Shown: one piece after another, positions 1-10,625 of the stretch | How positions within the stretch are numbered: the stretch's first letter is position 1 | How the letters are laid out: the number at the start of each line of letters is the position of its first letter | From: Turnera subulata | Taxonomy: Eukaryota; Streptophyta; Magnoliopsida; Malpighiales; Passifloraceae | DNA length: 64,000 nucleotides | NCBI GenBank assembly: GCA_028386065.3 | Contig: JAKUCV010002349.1 | Span: forward strand, 22,540-86,539 | Direction: 5' to 3' | Notes under the pieces: generated by a model | What the model was told of the DNA's origin: nothing | Databases searched by the model: none | The model's input: only the letters and a program-made list of their open reading frames with translations | Program-made: the position numbers and the translations under genes

Positions 1-1
1 A

Positions 2-931
2 ACTCGGGAAGGAGAGGTTCTATCTGCTCAACTCAATGGAAAGGTCATCCAACTCACCTTGGAGCAATTCGGGGCATTCGCAAAATTGCCCGTCCAAGGG
101 CACGATATATCCGGCTATGGGGGAGATCATTTTCTTACTCAGTATGAGATTCCTCTTCTTGCAGAGCTTGGCATCACAGAAGTAAAGAGGAATCGTTCCC
201 GCCGTCCCACCATTCATTCGATTAATCCGGAATATCGCGTGCTGTTCTATCTTGTCACCCATGTGATCAAACCACGAGCAGGGAGTCACACCACCATGAC
301 CATTGAAGACGAGAAGATTCTTCACGCCATTCTACACGGTGCACCCATTAATTGGGGACGACTCGTTTTCATGCACATGGCAGAACAGGCCAACACCGAC
401 CATCCACTGCCCTATGCGTTTCTGGTCACCAATATTCTGCTTAGCGCAGGTCTTAATCCGTTGGAAGACACCCTCCCCACGGCAGCCAAGTCTTGGGCAA
501 TATCCGATGCCACATTCAGAATCGGACAAGCTGCTGAGGGAGCTCAACCGCCTCACCAACCCGCAGAGCAACAAGCCGAAGCATCTCAAGCAGGCTCTTT
601 CCTTGCTATTCCTGCACCTGCTCCTCGACCTCCTGGCGCTACCCTCGACTCAATTGCAGCCACTCTACACAGCTTAGGAAGGTCAATTGAAAGAATCGAC
701 ATAGAAGTACAAAGGCAAGGACATGACCTGCGTGCTTATTTTGATCACATCAACTACAATCCTCCACCATACTACCAAGGTTACGATTTTGGTGGTAATG
801 AGGATGATAACGATGATGAGGACGATGAGGACTATGCTCCCATGGACATTGAGCAAGAAGAAGATGATGAAGAAGATGAAGACCATGAGGATAATAATGA
901 TGATGATGATGACCTGAGCCCATCCTTTTAG
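2..931 (+). CDS. Envelope-like third ORF of a Sirevirus-type copia element (A), 5' partial
   Basis: The frame is open from the window edge, so the start lies outside. The product (about 310 residues visible) belongs to the 'putative plant transposon protein' type encoded downstream of pol in Sirevirus elements and in some Athila elements; its biochemical role is not established. The conserved globular part runs to about residue 185 of the visible protein and includes a segment like HVIKPRAGSHTTMT followed by a helix-rich stretch. A Pro/Ala/Gln-rich linker follows, and the last 47 or so residues are almost entirely Asp/Glu. It is followed by several polypurine tracts and an LTR, the expected Sirevirus order. 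No stop or frameshift is visible, so this is one of the best preserved frames in the window. The assignment rests on family resemblance and position; function is not inferred. Confidence 0.75.
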   Translation, partial: TREGEVLSAQLNGKVIQLTLEQFGAFAKLPVQGHDISGYGGDHFLTQYEIPLLAELGITEVKRNRSRRPTIHSINPEYRVLFYLVTHVIKPRAGSHTTMTIEDEKILHAILHGAPINWGRLVFMHMAEQANTDHPLPYAFLVTNILLSAGLNPLEDTLPTAAKSWAISDATFRIGQAAEGAQPPHQPAEQQAEASQAGSFLAIPAPAPRPPGATLDSIAATLHSLGRSIERIDIEVQRQGHDLRAYFDHINYNPPPYYQGYDFGGNEDDNDDEDDEDYAPMDIEQEEDDEEDEDHEDNNDDDDDLSPSF

Positions 932-1191
932 GATTTTTTTTTGCTTTGTTTCAATTTATGTCTTTCATGTTTAAGTATCTTTTAAATTGAATCAAATGCT
1001 TCTTATTGTTGTTTCTTTTTGCTAATGACAAAAGGGGGAAAATAATCAAGTAAGTATATGCACCAAGTCAGGGGGAATCATGAATTGAAAAGTTGAAAAA
1101 TATAGGGGGAATTAATCTCTTATTCTCCTTAAGAACTCATAAAACTTGGCATATACTAACATGAGTTTGTCATTATTAAAAAGGGGGAAAT
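932..1191 (+). promoter_or_regulatory. 3' non-coding region of A with multiple polypurine tracts
   Basis: Four G-runs framed by A lie at about 1030-1040, 1070-1078, 1103-1110 and 1178-1190. The last directly abuts the LTR and should prime plus-strand DNA synthesis. Repeated polypurine tracts upstream of the 3' LTR are a known Sirevirus hallmark. Confidence 0.8.
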
Positions 1192-1492
1192 TGTTAGGAC
1201 TAATGCTTCCATGTTTCATTTCAGGGTTTTGATAATGACAAACAAACCAAAGCTCCATTCATGAATTCATTCCTTGAAGAAAAGCAAAAAGACATCAATC
1301 AATGAAGCACAAGTCTAAGACAAAGGAGTACAAGATTTGAAGCAACAAGGATGAAGATATATAGAGAGTTCATCTATAGGAAATCCTTGTAAATGGTAAC
1401 TCAAGTACTCCAAGTTAATGCTCAAACCAAAAATCATTTTCCTCATGCATTTCATAAATCATGTAAGTCATAAAACTGGTTTTTGAGTTCAA

Positions 1493-1952
1493 AACATCGA
1501 TGTTCTTAGAACAACATCGATGTTGCATCAAGTCGATTTTAAAATCTTTTTGGCAGTAGCAAGAAAACATCGATGTTGGATTATAAAACATCGATGTTCT
1601 TGTGACCGTTGGTCAAAACATCGATGTTTACAATCCAACATCGATGTTCATGAAAACCTGTCTTTGAAATAAAATTTTGCCGAAGCCAAAAAACATCGAT
1701 GTTGGCCAACTAAACATCGATGTTTCACAAAACATCGATGTTTCATTTTCCAACATCGATGTTCTGGCAAAGACCCTTTTTCATCATATTTTTGCGAAGC
1801 CAAAAAACATCGATGTTGCGATGAAGAACATCGATGTTGTGTATGAAAACATCGATGTTCTAAAATGCAACATCGATGTTTTACTAGCCGTTGGCTCAAT
1901 TATTTAAATGCAACGGCTAAACATCGATGTTCTTGATCAAAACATCGATGTT
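1493..1952. repeat. Array of 16 identical AACATCGATGTT palindromes in the U3 of A
   Basis: Perfect 12-bp palindromes begin at 1493, 1513, 1566, 1587, 1617, 1637, 1692, 1713, 1731, 1752, 1806, 1827, 1848, 1869, 1920 and 1941. They fall in groups of two or four, inside a degenerate higher-order repeat of about 114-126 bp. Spacing within groups is mostly 20-21 bp. The array ends about 100 bp upstream of the TATA box. Confidence 0.95.
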
Positions 1953-2048
1953 GTGCCGTTATGGGCAGAAACCTTTTTCAGACAAACATGCTAAACTTTC
2001 ATAAAGGTTTCAGAAATTGTTCCCAATGATCATATGCATCTTTTAGAC

Positions 2049-2058
2049 TATAAATAGA
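2049..2058 (+). promoter_or_regulatory. TATA box of the LTR promoter of A
   Basis: TATAAATAGA lies downstream of the palindrome array and should mark the U3/R boundary region, with transcription starting roughly 25-35 bp further on. It is the only strong TATA motif of this LTR. Confidence 0.7.
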
Positions 2059-2620
2059 GGCCTTAAACCTCATTTTCAGATTGATCAACTCACATATACA
2101 TTCAAGCATTCTTTGAAAATCATTCAACAAATTTTTGAGCTATAACTTGTGAGAATTCTGAGTTGTTCAATAGAGCTTTCCTTTGTACTCATATCCACTC
2201 TATTAGAGAGTTTTGCTTGAGAGATTGTAAGTGTTATTCATACACCACAAGGGAGGATTGTTCCCTTGAGAGAAGCCTTAAGGTGTGGTATCCTTAAGCA
2301 AGAGAGTAGGATTCTTGTGATTAGAAATCCTAGAAAGTCTTGAAGTGAGGTATCTTCAAGCAAGTATATTGAGGTTCATGTGACTTGAACTCTCAGGTTG
2401 TAAAACGGTTTGTTAAGCACCCGGAAGCTTAACACTAGATAGTGAACTCTTCAAGTGAGCCTTGAAGGACTGGGTTAGCCACAAGTTAGTTGTGTGTGAA
2501 CCAGTATAAAAATCTTTGTGTCCTTCATTCTTTAAATTCCGCATTCAATTCCTGCCTATTTCGTTTTCAATTCGATTATCGCTATTCACCCCCCTCCAGC
2601 GAAGGGTCATTGTTCTAACA

Positions 2621-2782
2621 TCACACAGGCTGAGCCTGTTTAACCTCTGGGTGTGCTCCTTCATTGAGTCTGTTCGCCATGGTTTGTTGTTTCTGCTTGC
2701 TCTTCTTGCGAAACTCACGGGCTATCCTTTCAATCTCCTAGTGGAAGGTTAGAGATGGCTTCTTGCTCTTGGTTTGGGGCAT
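2621..2782 (-). pseudogene. N-terminus of gag of Athila-like element B
   Basis: Read on the minus strand from an ATG at 2782, this gives a short basic N-terminal segment resembling the start of other Athila-type gag proteins, including J's. It holds one internal stop and continues through a second ATG (2680) for 19 codons. It is cut off by the end of A's LTR at 2620. Further gag and pol should lie left of the window. The palindrome ACAGGCTGAGCCTGT (2625-2639) falls within it. Confidence 0.5.
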
Positions 2783-2878
2783 GCACCACCTGAAAATGTC
2801 AACTTGGAAAAAGAAAAGGGTTAAGTAACAAAAAGCCTAATAAGTCAAAAATAAAAAGTAAAAGATTCAAGCGCCAGT

Positions 2879-2895
2879 CCCCGGCAACGGCGCCA
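2879..2895 (-). promoter_or_regulatory. Primer-binding site of B, tRNA-Asp type
   Basis: The minus strand reads TGGCGCCGTTGCCGGGG, complementary to the 3' end of plant tRNA-Asp. It lies 6 bp inside the 5' LTR end, which fixes the orientation of B and its LTR boundary. Confidence 0.9.
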
Positions 2896-2901
2896 AAAAC
2901 T

Positions 2902-4966
2902 TGATGCGTGTGCTATCCTACAAGTGCACAGGGTTGTTATAGTACTTAAATCAAGGTCGTATCCACAGGGACTGGGTTGAATCTGTTCTGATTCAAATAA
3001 GAACAAACTAGACTTAAAAACAATTAAATAAGAGTGATTGGAAGATTAATGATTAAAACTAACAAATGAGCAGTAAGGTAAATAAAACAGCAATCTAAAT
3101 GAGGAGGAGATCAGAAATGGTGTGCTCTTAGGCATCTGGGCTCCACATGTCCCGATTTATGCTTATAAATTTCTCAACAGCATCATCACATGCTGAGCCT
3201 GTGGATGAGGCTGTGACAAATTAGATGTCTTGTCGGGGCTCCCAACCTAAGGTACTATCAACGGCTTTCGATCTTATTAATAGTTCCTTAAGCTTCCATC
3301 TACCCCCTGTCACTAGAGTAGACGTCCACTTAAGGATGAGGTTCAATTTTGGAGCGAATTCCCATAGTCTCTCCCTACCTTCTTTCGAGTGTCTACGGAG
3401 TTAAGGCTGACTATTGTAGGTCTAGCACTCCTGGCTTCTCCTTTCGGTCCTTCACCAGGCTGCTACTAAACTAAGAATATGCTACCCAATAATCAATCAA
3501 GAATCAAACTAGGGGTTGTGTCATCTCTTGACTATGCTGTCACGGAATGAGGTTGTGCTGGGCACAGCCTGATGCTGTTGACAGCAAGGGAGTCAATTAT
3601 AAGATTGGTTCCTGCAGGCGCTCTCAACCTATACTGCACCCTTTTGCTTTCGCTCACAGGTGCCTCCCATGGTTCTCATCTTCCATGTGCTCTCGCATTG
3701 GTCAAACTCAGGGGATTAAGATTGGTGTTGAGGCTAATTCCTCAATTAGTTTCTAACCTCATCACAAGCTAAAAACTAAGAGTTTGGTTGTTGTTGTTCT
3801 AGTAGCTATGGTTTCTCCTTTCGGTCCCTCACCTAGCTACCTGTGTTCATGCATGGGTTTGATCAAAACCAAGACATGGAGAAGGTTCTCAATAACTAAT
3901 GCAAGAAAAGGGGTTAAGAACATGAGCAATTTATTTAGCAAAAACCGAGTACATGCTTTCCCCTTCAACCTAAGAAGGGGTTGTTTAGTTCATAATCAAG
4001 GTTACAGAAAAAATAGAAGAATGGATTGGCATCGTGTTTGTGAACAAACTAGAGGTTAGGGATGACACGGTTTCTTCCCAGAATGGCCACAGAACCGTGA
4101 TTTCCCTTGGACCCTTGGTGTTACTGGGTCCCACCTCTGTTCTAGGAATTCTGTAAGTTAAGGTGTGTCTTTGTCGATCGGATCCCCCCTTTCCGTGTCT
4201 TCTCCCTTCCTATTTTGTAGGTGCAGCTCTCTAGTTCTTCTTCCTCCCAACTTACTGGAAAGTATGCGCGTTCAGTTTTCCAGCGTGTGTTGTCAGGACA
4301 GGAGTGGTGGGCAGCAAGTTGATTGGTGGATTGTAAGTTCCAAGGTGCTCCTTTGCAGAAGATAATTGTTTTTTTTTAAGGTAGATTCCCTCTGAGTGGC
4401 ATGTGCCCATTCCTTTTTCCCTGGAAAGTGCTCTGGGAAGTCAGGAGAATGTTTGTTTATGTTGGTGGAGCAGGTGGTGCAAGTGGTGCAAATTTAATAT
4501 TCCTTCTGCGATTTCTGGGTTTGCAGGGCGCACAGGCTGATGCTGTGCTGATGCTGTTGCAGTTCTTCTCCAACTTTCCTTTCGATTGACTTCTGCTTCT
4601 TCTGCCGATGATGAGGTGTCATGAGGAATTCTTGGATCAAAGTTAGGGAAACGATATTCAGTGGAAATCTTGTGATTTGAAGGTGGTTTGATGCCTTCAA
4701 TTGAATTCTCGATGAACAGCAGCCTCAGGGACAGTCTCAAGGGCTCTACAACAGGCTCATGCTGTGGCTGATGTTGTATCTTCACATTCTTCAATGAAAT
4801 CCTCTTGAATTAATTGAAATGCACCTGAAATCACTAATCATACAGTAAGGGATGGAAATTGGAGGAATATAGTGGAATATTGCATATGAGGCATATAATC
4901 ATAATGAATTTAGAACAATTTGCGTCCAAAATTATGCCCTAAATTATGCATATTTCACATGCATCA
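2902..4966 (-). repeat. 5' LTR of Athila-like element B
   Basis: The 2065-bp LTR has ends TGATGCG...TGCATCA on the plus strand and adjoins the tRNA-Asp primer site. It shares long stretches, in reverse, with the LTR of C and, in the same orientation, with the LTR of F. Examples are the segment around TGCACAGGGTTGTTATAGTA near the start and a motif TGGGCAGCAAG near 4310. Several CAGGCT/AGCCTG inverted repeats lie in it, e.g. GCACAGGCTGATGCTGTGC at 4530-4548. ORFs here are chance frames. Confidence 0.85.
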
Positions 4967-5280
4967 ACCGCCTACAGGAGGCCCTAACTGCTCAAGAAGG
5001 ACGGCAACAGTGCCTACAGGAGAGCATTTCTGCCCAAGAGATTCGAATGACAAATTCCATGGGAGAAATGTGCACCCGCATCACTCGGGGCATCACAGAA
5101 TTGAGGAGGAATGCAGAGACACAGGCCCGTGTCATGAGGGAATTCCACAACTAGTGCACAGGCCAGCAAGTACAATTGACTGAAACCCTCACCAACCTCT
5201 TCAACATGGCAAGGGCACTGGCCAGGGCACCGCAAGCACCCCCACAGCCGCCATCCGCGAAGAAAAGGCCCAGAAATTAA
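4967..5280 (+). pseudogene. C-terminal end of the 3' ORF of Athila-like element C
   Basis: A reading frame enters directly from the edge of B's LTR and encodes a helical, Gln/Glu/Arg-rich segment, then a Pro/Ala-rich tail ending in Lys-Arg-Pro-Arg-Asn and a stop at 5278-5280. One in-frame TAG lies at 5152-5154. The composition and position (upstream of a long 3' untranslated region and LTR) fit the C-terminus of the plant transposon-protein ORF found after pol in many Athila elements. The N-terminal part would lie on the far side of B, outside the window. Confidence 0.5.
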
Positions 5281-6884
5281 CTCCTCTACTGCAGCACATT
5301 CTAACTTAGTCTAGGATAACTCAACCCCACTCCACATAGCTTGACTTTCAGTTTGGGGTATTTTTGTGTTCATATATCTTAGACTAGCACCTTTGTCTTT
5401 CAGTTATGTGTTTCTTTTCTTTGTGTACCTTTGTTGTGGCATTGCACCCTGTTTTTGTTTTGTCTTTGCAGTGATGACACTACAGAATTTCAGTTTGTTG
5501 TATTTAGGGTGCAATTTTCCCACTTTATGACTTTGTGTAATTTCTGATGTTCATGTAATGCAATTTCAATTTCTATCCATTTTCATTATGTTTCTCCCCA
5601 TATGAGCCTGTCCTTATATTCTTGCACTCTCTCTTGTTCCATTTAATTCTGCTCAGACTCTAATCTCATGACTTATCTTATTTTTTCGAAAAACAAGCAA
5701 AGCAGGAATAATCAAGCAACTGCATTCCATTAATTCTGTCAGAAGAGAAGGATCCTGTTAAAGAATTTTCTAAATGAAATAGGCTCATCCTATTTACCCT
5801 AAAACAGGCCCTTACCTCTGTCAAGGTGAAATTTAAGCAAGGTCTACAAGCAAGGAAAGGATCTAGGCCATCTTTGGCACACCAAAAAGACTACACCAAC
5901 CCACACTTCACTCATCAACCCTTGCAACCCCATTTGAGCCGATTATGATGGCCCTATTTCTTTCATTCACCCTGCACATCCCACCTCAGCCATTTGCAGC
6001 CATAAGCAAGGGCCATCAGTGTCTAAAGGCACAAGTTCCATCAAACAGCCTCACCCTGTCGATGAGCCTGTGAGCAAAGATTTAACCAAGAATAGAAAGA
6101 GATGGCCCATACTCAGCCAGTACAAAAATCAGAACGCCACTAGATGCACGAACTCCATCCTCTCCTTGAAAAAGAAAAAGAAAATGAAAAACATATGGGA
6201 AGAAAAAATAAAAGGGAAAAACAAAATAAAGAAAGGGAGGAAGGACAAAGGCAACATCTGGAAAATCATACTCCACCCAAGAACACAAATCTAATCCATC
6301 TGTTGGAGTTAGTGGTTACACCAAGAATGGCTGAAGCATTGGGACACAGTTGCTAAACGGCATGAGATCTCAGAAAACACAAACAGCCTCTATACTGTCT
6401 CAGGCTGTTCATGAACAAGAACAACAGAATCGAGCTCACAAGCCATTGACCCTTGCGCATTCCATCCACTCTCCTTTGACAGCCCTCACCCAGCCTCAAT
6501 ACAACACAGATAAAGTCCTATAGATCCTAGCTTGATGACTTATGCACATTAGTGGAGACAAGAGGTAATGGGTCTGCATGTGAGGTATTGTTTTTCACTT
6601 TTTCAATCTTTAGCCGAGTCCCTCAAATGACAGAAGGAGTGGAGGTCAGTTGCAGAATTATTTCTGTGATTTTTATGACGAAAACTACTGGCAAGGAATT
6701 TGGTTGGGATCGAATGCAGTTTTGAAGAAAAGTAAGAGGATGCCTCAATTGGGACATCACAAGGGAGAAACCTAGCGAAAATTTGATGCATTGGAATTGT
6801 CTTAACTTCCTTTCAAAATCATGCCCTCTTTTCTCTTCTTTTCTGTTTACTTGAGGACAAGCAAAATCTTTAGATTGGGGTACA
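5281..6884 (+). other. Long 3' untranslated region of element C
   Basis: I see no coding sequence in these 1.6 kb. The stretch is matched in reverse by the interior of F (28682-29671), e.g. the AAGGAAAGGATCTAGGCCATC segment near 5860 and the GACAAGCAAAATCTT segment near 6860. It holds AG-rich low-complexity sequence (6165-6260) and half-sites of the CAGGCT palindrome. It ends in a weak polypurine tract, GATTGGGG, at 6873-6880. Confidence 0.7.
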
Positions 6885-8869
6885 TGAAATGTGCATGGTT
6901 TTAGGCATGATTTTAGATGCATTTACTCCCAATTTTTCATGATTATGTGCCTTCCCCTGTATTATTTCATCATATTCCCTTAAATTCCATCCCTTACTGT
7001 ATGATTAGTGATTCTAGATGCATTTTGAAGGATTTTGGAGATTTTAATAGGAAATTTGAAGAAACAGCCTCTGGCACAGCATGAGCCTGTTGAGAGCCTG
7101 TTGTTTGTCGAAGAATCAGTGAAAGGCCACGAATCCCCCTCCAATCACAAGTTATCCACTGGATTTCACCACCTCTGCCTTGATCCACAAAGCCATCATG
7201 CCACCACATCAATCGCAAGAAGAGCTAAATTCAATTACAGAGAAGAATGGAAAGAAACTGCACACAGCCTCACCACAGGCCCAGCACAGGCTCAGCCTGT
7301 GGAATCTGCAGATGACCAAAAAAAAGCGAAGAATGAATTTAAAACTCAGCCACTTGCAGAGCTTCACTACTTACAAAACTTTCAACACTGCAATTATAAC
7401 CTGAGCATTTCAAAAGACTCTAGGCATGGGAAAGAGGGGATAATCATTACACCCAAAGAATATTGCAATTAAAGAACTATTTTCCTCCCCTAAAGTCCTC
7501 TAAAATCTGCAGATCTGAAGAATTCACCCTATCGGCACGTCTCCCATGGTACCTTATCTCGAGGAGCAAGATGGGCAACTGAAAATTCAACTTGCCCAAC
7601 CTCCATACCTTCCAGCAAGTGGGAGAAGAGAGAAGAAGAGGATCCACGCCTATAAATAGGAAGAGGGAAGGAATAACAAAGGTTCGAATTCACCCACTCG
7701 ATCAACACCCATAAACCTGCAAAAGTTCTGGAACAAAGGGTTCAAGGGGAAACACGATTCTGCAGCCTTTTCTGGGCAGAAATCGTGTTGTCTCCAATCT
7801 CCATATTTGTTCCAAACATCATGCACCCCTTTATTTTTTTTGATTTTGTAACTCAGATTATGAACTAAACAACCTCTCTTAGGTTGAAGGGTTGAAGCAT
7901 GTCTCTGTTTTATTTGCAATAAATTGCTCATCTCATGTTCTTAACCCGATTTCTTGTTTTGGTTATTGCAAACTTGCTCCATGTCATGCATGATTACAAG
8001 TAGCTAGGTGAAAGACAGAAAGGAGAAACCATAATTGTCGGAACAACAACAACCAACCCTTAGTTCTTAGTTTTGACAGAAGTTAGGAACTAATTGAGGA
8101 ATTAGCCTCAACACCAATTCTTAATCCCCTTGGTTTGACCGATGCGAAAGCATTAGGATGAGTGAGAATCTTGGGAGGAACTTATGAGTGACAACCAGTG
8201 GGTTCAGTATAGGTTGAGAGCGCCTGCAAGAACTAGTCTTATAATCGATTTTGCATTGTCCATAGGCTCAGCATTGGCTCAGCTTGTGGCACCACAGTCG
8301 AAGAGATAATACCATTTTAATCTGATTCCTGATTGGTTATTGAGAATCTTATTCTAATCAAGTAGCAGCTTGGTGAAGGACCGAAAGGAGAAGGCAAGTA
8401 TGCTAGACCAACAATAGTCAGCCTTCATTCCCTGGCCGTTCGAAAGAAGATAGGGAGAGACTGTGGGTACTTAGCACCAACACTAAACCTCACCTCTAAA
8501 TGGACGTCTATTCTAGTGACAGGGGGTAAATTGAAGCTCAGGGAACTATCAAAAAGTTCGAAAGCCGTTGGTAGTACATTAGGTTGGAAGCCCCTTGAAG
8601 ATATCTCATTAAACACAGGGCGTCAAATAGGCTCAGCCAGTTACGATGCTATTGAGCAATTTAGAGCATAAAGACAAGGCATATGAACCCCGGATGCCTA
8701 AGAATTCACCAAATCTGATCTTTTCCTACTCATTACTTCTTATTCTTGCTCGATTTAAGTTTTACTAGCATTCACCCAAAAACTTCACCCTGTGGATACG
8801 ACCTTGATAAAGTACTACAACTACCCTGTGCACTTGCAGGAACCATTTGTGACAGTAGACATGACATCA
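6885..8869 (+). repeat. 3' LTR of Athila-like element C
   Basis: It begins near TGAAATGTGCATGG after the polypurine tract. It carries the family end region (CTGTGGATACGACC... CCTGTGCACTTGCAGG), with a final CATCA at 8869. Compared with B and F the first few bases are shortened. The palindrome CACAGGCTCAGCCTGTG is at 7285-7301. Beyond 8869 the sequence is an unrelated LTR (E), so this is taken as the right end of C. Boundaries are good to a few bases. Confidence 0.75.
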
Positions 8870-9578
8870 GGTAATAAATTTGGTACACATAGATTGAACA
8901 ATCAACACAATGAATTGAATAAACATCAATCCATAGATAATAAAACCATAGAAATAACTGGCTACATCCCTAATCATAGATTAGAGAATTAGCTCCTCAT
9001 AATAAAATAGCAATCATTCAATATCTCACAAGAATTCATCAAGTAAACATTTAACAGAAAGAAAATCGAAAAGAGGAAGAAGTAGTGAAGTCGGCTGGCC
9101 GGTTTGGTTGGATGATGATGGCGACGACTTGTGCTCTCCTGGTGTCGATTTCTGCTGTAATTGGACAGATGGTTCTGTGAATTTAAACCTTCAAATCTTG
9201 CTGAAAAAATATTGAATTATTGTGGGGAATAACCTTTGAAATTGGATGAGAAATTCGGCACCACCTAGAGGAACCAAAAGAGTAGAAAACCCTAACCCTA
9301 CTAGTGTGTGTGACCTAATAACTAACCAATTCGGCAGAGCTTTACCTTCTGACTTCTGCCTCCTGAATATGTCAACCTAGGGGGTCCTTTTATGCTGACT
9401 TTAGGCTCTGGAAGTCGGTGGGGCTATCCTACTTTCAATGGAAATTGAATTTTTGACTTGCACTCCAAGTTGGACTTATGCCTATTTTCTGACCCAAAAA
9501 TTACACGCCACTTTATTCCTAGAAGACGTCAGAACTGGGCATTGGGCTCTTCTACAAAGTTATAGATAATTCTCTCAG
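8870..9578 (-). repeat. Athila-type LTR E, segment left of the MULE
   Basis: The segment is similar, segment by segment, to the complete solo LTR M (44925-46671): the GGCTACATCCCTA...AATTAG block near 8960 and the TCTACAAAGTTATAGATAATTC block near 9550. Its first part is missing because C is inserted there. It continues at 11985 after the MULE. No coding sequence is seen. Confidence 0.75.
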
Positions 9579-9588
9579 AATTCTTTCC
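9579..9588. repeat. Left target-site duplication of the MULE
   Basis: AATTCTTTCC here matches ATTTCTTTCC at 11985-11994 except for one base. Removing the MULE and one copy restores continuity with the corresponding region of LTR M (about 46180-46215). Confidence 0.8.
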
Positions 9589-10054
9589 GGGTTTTTGGTA
9601 CCGTTGGTATCCAATTTTCTTACAATGGGACAATCGTGTGCCTACAATTTTTTTCGAGACATTTATGTACCTGGAGTTTTAGCAGGGAGGTCAGTCAAGA
9701 GTCTCGGGCGGGGCATGCACTGACGTGGTTTCAGCCAGATTTTGGGCTACTGCCCGTGGCTCAAAACGACGTAGTATCACCACGATACGACATCATTTAA
9801 CATCCATGTGGCAGGTGTGGGTCCCACCATTCTCCTAGTAGCTTTCTACCCGATTTGATTGGTTCAAACAGAGAATTCCCTGACCCGACATATGCCCCAA
9901 AATCCAAAATCCCAATTATAAACTTTAAATCAATTTTGTTTTGTTGACATGCTAAATTAAATTAAAAAAGCCTATTACGATTAACACAAACCGAATCTAT
10001 AGGCTAATGAATCAACCATTTTTTTAAAAAAAAAAATATTATAACAGCCAAAAA

Positions 10055-10375
10055 AAGCACCACCCCTACGACCACCACCACACCACCACCACCTCCACCA
10101 TCTCCTACACAGCCACCACCACCATCCAACCACCACCACCATCTCCTCCACAGCCACCACCATCATCCCACCACCACCAACATCTCCTCCACATCCGCCA
10201 CCACCACCATCCCACCACCACCAACATCTCCTCCACATCCACCCCCACCATCTCCTCCACCACGAACTAATTATCGACCTACCACCACCACCACCACCAC
10301 ACCACTCCCATCACCACCAACACCAATCACCAACCAAAAACCATCAACCACCCATGCCCCCACCCCTAAATCCAT
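10055..10375 (+). repeat. CCA-rich low-complexity tract inside the MULE
   Basis: Degenerate CCACCA runs interrupted by CATCTCCTCCACA-like units cover about 300 bp. Either strand gives long chance frames (Pro-rich or Trp/Gly-rich), but there is no start or conserved domain. It lies just upstream of the exon-like fragment and could be its former promoter or leader. Confidence 0.7.
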
Positions 10376-10441
10376 TATCTAAAAAACCCTCAGAGGAATT
10401 CGATTCGTCCGCCGCCAGCAGCCAGCGGAGCTTAGGTTCGA

Positions 10442-10625
10442 AATGGTACAGCTGTTTCAGGCAAAGGTGCACGCGATCTAGGGGAATCCGGTGACGTATT
10501 GCGATGAGGAGCAGGATGTGTATGATTACAGGAAGTGGAAGTTGTGTTTTGTGGTGGAGAACAGGGAGGAGCTGGAGAGGTTGTTGGTGGAAATGGCGCA
10601 GGTTCTTCCCGGGAATGTAAAATTG
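10442..10625 (+). pseudogene. Exon-like gene fragment captured in the MULE
   Basis: From an ATG at 10442 the frame encodes about 58 residues with one in-frame TAG (codon 13). Composition is protein-like and third positions are GC-rich, unlike the surrounding AT-rich DNA. Visible features are a YCDEEQDVYDYRKWKLCF segment followed by an acidic/basic amphipathic helix with Leu repeats. It stops abruptly where the T/A-rich repeat begins, as an exon would at an intron. I do not recognise the parent gene. Confidence 0.45.

Larger units (their letters stand above)
1192..2620 (+). repeat. 3' LTR of Sirevirus-type element A
   Basis: The 1429-bp LTR begins TGTTAGGAC after a polypurine tract and ends TGTTCTAACA. 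It contains the phrase TTTTGATAATGACAAAC near its start, typical of Sirevirus LTRs. The U3 holds a palindrome array and a TATA box. Past the end the sequence changes to the gag of element B, so A is inserted in B; the 5' half of A is outside the window. Confidence 0.85.

Noticed and set aside
1493..1952. CRISPR-like array of short repeats with spacers
   Set aside because: Repeats are 12-bp palindromes with 6-18 bp spacers inside a plant LTR; no cas genes; spacing and length do not fit.
2879..2895. Possible tRNA-Asp gene fragment
   Set aside because: Only the 3' 17 bases complementary to tRNA-Asp are present, next to an LTR; it is a primer-binding site. The same holds at 26572 and 50325.
9981..10238. 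Trp/Gly-rich minus-strand ORF in the MULE
   Set aside because: A reverse reading of the CCA-rich low-complexity tract.
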